From positions 1,674,001 through 1,738,000 of the forward strand of contig NZ_CP026107.1 of assembly GCF_002902965.1 (NCBI RefSeq): a DNA stretch of 64,000 nt. Direction: 5' to 3'. Of this stretch, positions 62,750 through 64,000 are shown piece by piece. The translations under genes were made by a program, and so were the position numbers. The stretch is from Paraburkholderia hospita (GTDB lineage Bacteria; Pseudomonadota; Gammaproteobacteria; Burkholderiales; Burkholderiaceae). The first letter of the stretch is position 1. Every line of letters starts with the position of its first letter. The notes beneath the pieces were generated by a model, which was not told where the DNA came from, ran no database searches, and saw only the letters and a list, made by a program, of their open reading frames with translations.

Positions 62750-63691
62750 ATGGATACGCAAAATATCGCAGAACTCTGGACGCATCTGCACTGGCTCACC
62801 ATGCTCGCCGAACAGGGAACGTACACGGCGGCCGCCGCGCGCCTGGGCGTCAGCAAAGCGGCAATGAGCCAGCGTATCTCCGAACTGGAGCGCGCTGCGG
62901 GGATTTCGCTGGTGCAGCGCACGACGCGCAGCGTCCGGCTGACGGAAGCCGGACAGCAGCTCGTCGACAGCACGCGCGGGCAATATGCGCAGATCGCCGC
63001 CAGCTTCGCACAGGTCCGCGAGCTGTCGGGCGTACCGCGCGGGCTCGTGCGCGTGACGGCGCCTGTCGCGTTCGCGCGGCAGCAACTGGTGCCGAAGGTG
63101 CCCGAGTTTCTGGTGGCCAATCCCGAGGTTCGGGTGCAACTGGAGGTGTCGGACAGGCTCGTATCGCTTGCCACGGAAGGCTTCGATCTCGCGATCCGTC
63201 ACAGCGCCGAGCCACCCGATACGCACGTCGCGTGGAAACTTTGCGACACGCATTCGGTGATCGTCGCGACGCGCGCCTATCTGCGAAAGCGCGGCACGCC
63301 CAGGTCACCGGAAGAGCTTTCTTCTCACGATTGCCTTTTTTATCCGCGCTCGTCGGGCGAACCGATGTGGTCGTTCGAGCGCAAGGCGGCGCGAAAAGCA
63401 GGCACGCGGCCCGTCACCTTGCCCGTCAACGGACAGTTCTCCGCGAACAACAGCGAGACGCTGCGCGACGCGGCGCTCGAAAGCCTGGGCATTGCGCTGC
63501 TGCCGGACTTCACCGCGCAGGCCGCCGTGCAGGCTGGCAAGCTGGTCGTCGTGCTGCCGGACTGGCGCGTGACGGGCGCGTTCGCCGAGCAGCTTTATAT
63601 CGTGCGGCCTTATGCGTCGCATGTGCCGCGTGCGGTCGGGCTGTTCGTCGGCTATTTGCGCGAGCGCTTTTCGGATGGTTTTCCTGTTTGA
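62750..63691 (+). CDS. LysR-family regulator of mmsA
   Basis: 313 residues from [20 protein letters not shown]. The DNA-binding domain ([40 protein letters not shown]) and effector domain are complete. An in-frame ATG nine codons upstream falls inside the operator palindrome and lacks a ribosome site. Divergence from mmsA and the shared palindrome make it the probable activator of mmsA, responding to an intermediate of that pathway or its own ligand. Confidence 0.88.
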   Translation: MDTQNIAELWTHLHWLTMLAEQGTYTAAAARLGVSKAAMSQRISELERAAGISLVQRTTRSVRLTEAGQQLVDSTRGQYAQIAASFAQVRELSGVPRGLVRVTAPVAFARQQLVPKVPEFLVANPEVRVQLEVSDRLVSLATEGFDLAIRHSAEPPDTHVAWKLCDTHSVIVATRAYLRKRGTPRSPEELSSHDCLFYPRSSGEPMWSFERKAARKAGTRPVTLPVNGQFSANNSETLRDAALESLGIALLPDFTAQAAVQAGKLVVVLPDWRVTGAFAEQLYIVRPYASHVPRAVGLFVGYLRERFSDGFPV

Positions 63692-63714
63692 ACCAGCCTT
63701 GATCCGTAAATAAA

Positions 63715-63743
63715 CGATATGGACCATTAGTTGGCCCATATCG
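63715..63743. terminator. Hairpin after the LysR gene
   Basis: CGATATGG (63715-63722) pairs with CCATATCG (63736-63743), and an inner CC/GG pair extends the stem with one mismatch. It lies 24 bases after the LysR stop and before a convergent small gene. No T run follows; function as a terminator is likely but not certain. Confidence 0.45.
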
Positions 63744-63804
63744 CCCACTCAAAACGTAGTGGGAAAAGTGCTGGCGGTGGAGACGCCTGCAAAACGAAAC
63801 CCGC

Positions 63805-63996
63805 TTATCGGTACATTCCCGCGAGCGCCGACACCTTCTCGATGTTCTGCGGCGTGATGAATCCCGGACCCGAACTGATATTGCGCGCCTCGTAGACAGG
63901 CTTTAGTCCATAGTCCTGCAGCCGCTTCATGAACTTCGGGTCCTTCTCCAGTTCATTGCGAGCCTGCGCGACGTCCGTGTTGTGATTCTTGTGCAT
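63805..63996 (-). CDS. Small hypothetical protein, possibly partial
   Basis: 63 residues starting MHKNHNTDVAQARNELEKDP, with a helical N-terminus and a PVYEARNISSGPGFITPQNI segment. The frame starts four bases from the window end, so it may be the C-terminus of a longer protein whose beginning lies outside. I recognise no family. The charged helical composition looks coding. Confidence 0.5.
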   Translation of the reverse strand: MHKNHNTDVAQARNELEKDPKFMKRLQDYGLKPVYEARNISSGPGFITPQNIEKVSALAGMYR

Positions 63997-64000
63997 GATC

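Noticed and set aside
1..64000. CRISPR arrays, tRNA, rRNA, prophage or intact insertion sequences
   Set aside because: I looked for regularly spaced repeats, cloverleaf patterns, transposases and integrases; none was convincing. The 13-bp tandem repeats at 10038-10115 have no spacers and are not a CRISPR array.

Overview
The window is GC-rich, densely packed and carries many LysR/AraC regulators, efflux genes and catabolic enzymes. Several families are typical of Burkholderiaceae: an AaeXAB-type efflux set with a NodT lipoprotein, DUF3331, XapX, and the CCTACTTTTCTTTGC hairpin repeat. I infer Paraburkholderia or Caballeronia, probably a secondary chromosome or megaplasmid because I see no core housekeeping, rRNA or tRNA genes. 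All family names come from reading the proteins by eye; no search was run.

Layout. (1) 1-3150: a leuD-type isomerase subunit, the dicarboxylate carrier dctA and a proline/tyrosine-rich exported protein. (2) 3151-9812: an eight-gene minus-strand run (isochorismatase-like hydrolase, amidohydrolase, DoxX, a 50-residue protein, XapX, YoaK-like membrane protein, exported two-domain VOC protein, outer-membrane porin). (3) 10108-17147: two paralogous winged-helix/ATPase regulators, each lying just upstream of a hydrolase gene. Both hydrolase upstream regions contain the same 49-bp element. A third paralog is at 24661-27630. (4) 17655-24639: AraC regulator, then an aromatic-acid-type efflux operon (FUSC, NodT, DUF1656, HlyD) with a divergent LysR. 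(5) 27902-32454: an MBL-fold gene remnant, a cyclic-nucleotide-binding/thioredoxin-reductase-like fusion, an HD-like protein, and a LysR gene overlapping a small exported-protein gene, closed by a strong terminator. (6) 32731-38085: FdhF/YdeP-like molybdoenzyme, a two-subunit bd-type quinol oxidase and Dps. (7) 38108-41642: alpha/beta hydrolase, LysR, DUF3331, AraC. (8) 41820-42662: an 843-bp imperfect palindrome. (9) 42646-47846: FixL/FixJ-like two-component system, a lone receiver, an H-NS-like protein and a PilZ protein. (10) 48161-55853: glyoxalase-like protein, two LysR genes, two tautomerases with an MmgE/PrpD protein, a Tat-exported hydrolase, a thioredoxin-like protein and a D-cysteine desulfhydrase-like enzyme. 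(11) 56219-60606: an eight-gene bufferin operon. (12) 61131-63691: mmsA with a divergent LysR around a palindromic operator.

The most interesting system is the bufferin locus. It has two different cysteine-rich exported precursors (BufA1 and BufA2 types), one MNIO maturase (BufB) and one partner (BufC), together with DoxX, an exported hydrolase-fold protein lacking its serine nucleophile, a tautomerase and an Ohr peroxidase. It is preceded by a sigma70-like promoter surrounded by three TCGyAyGyGATT boxes. The second is the duplicated regulator-hydrolase module with its shared promoter element and an adjacent array of 13-bp repeats.
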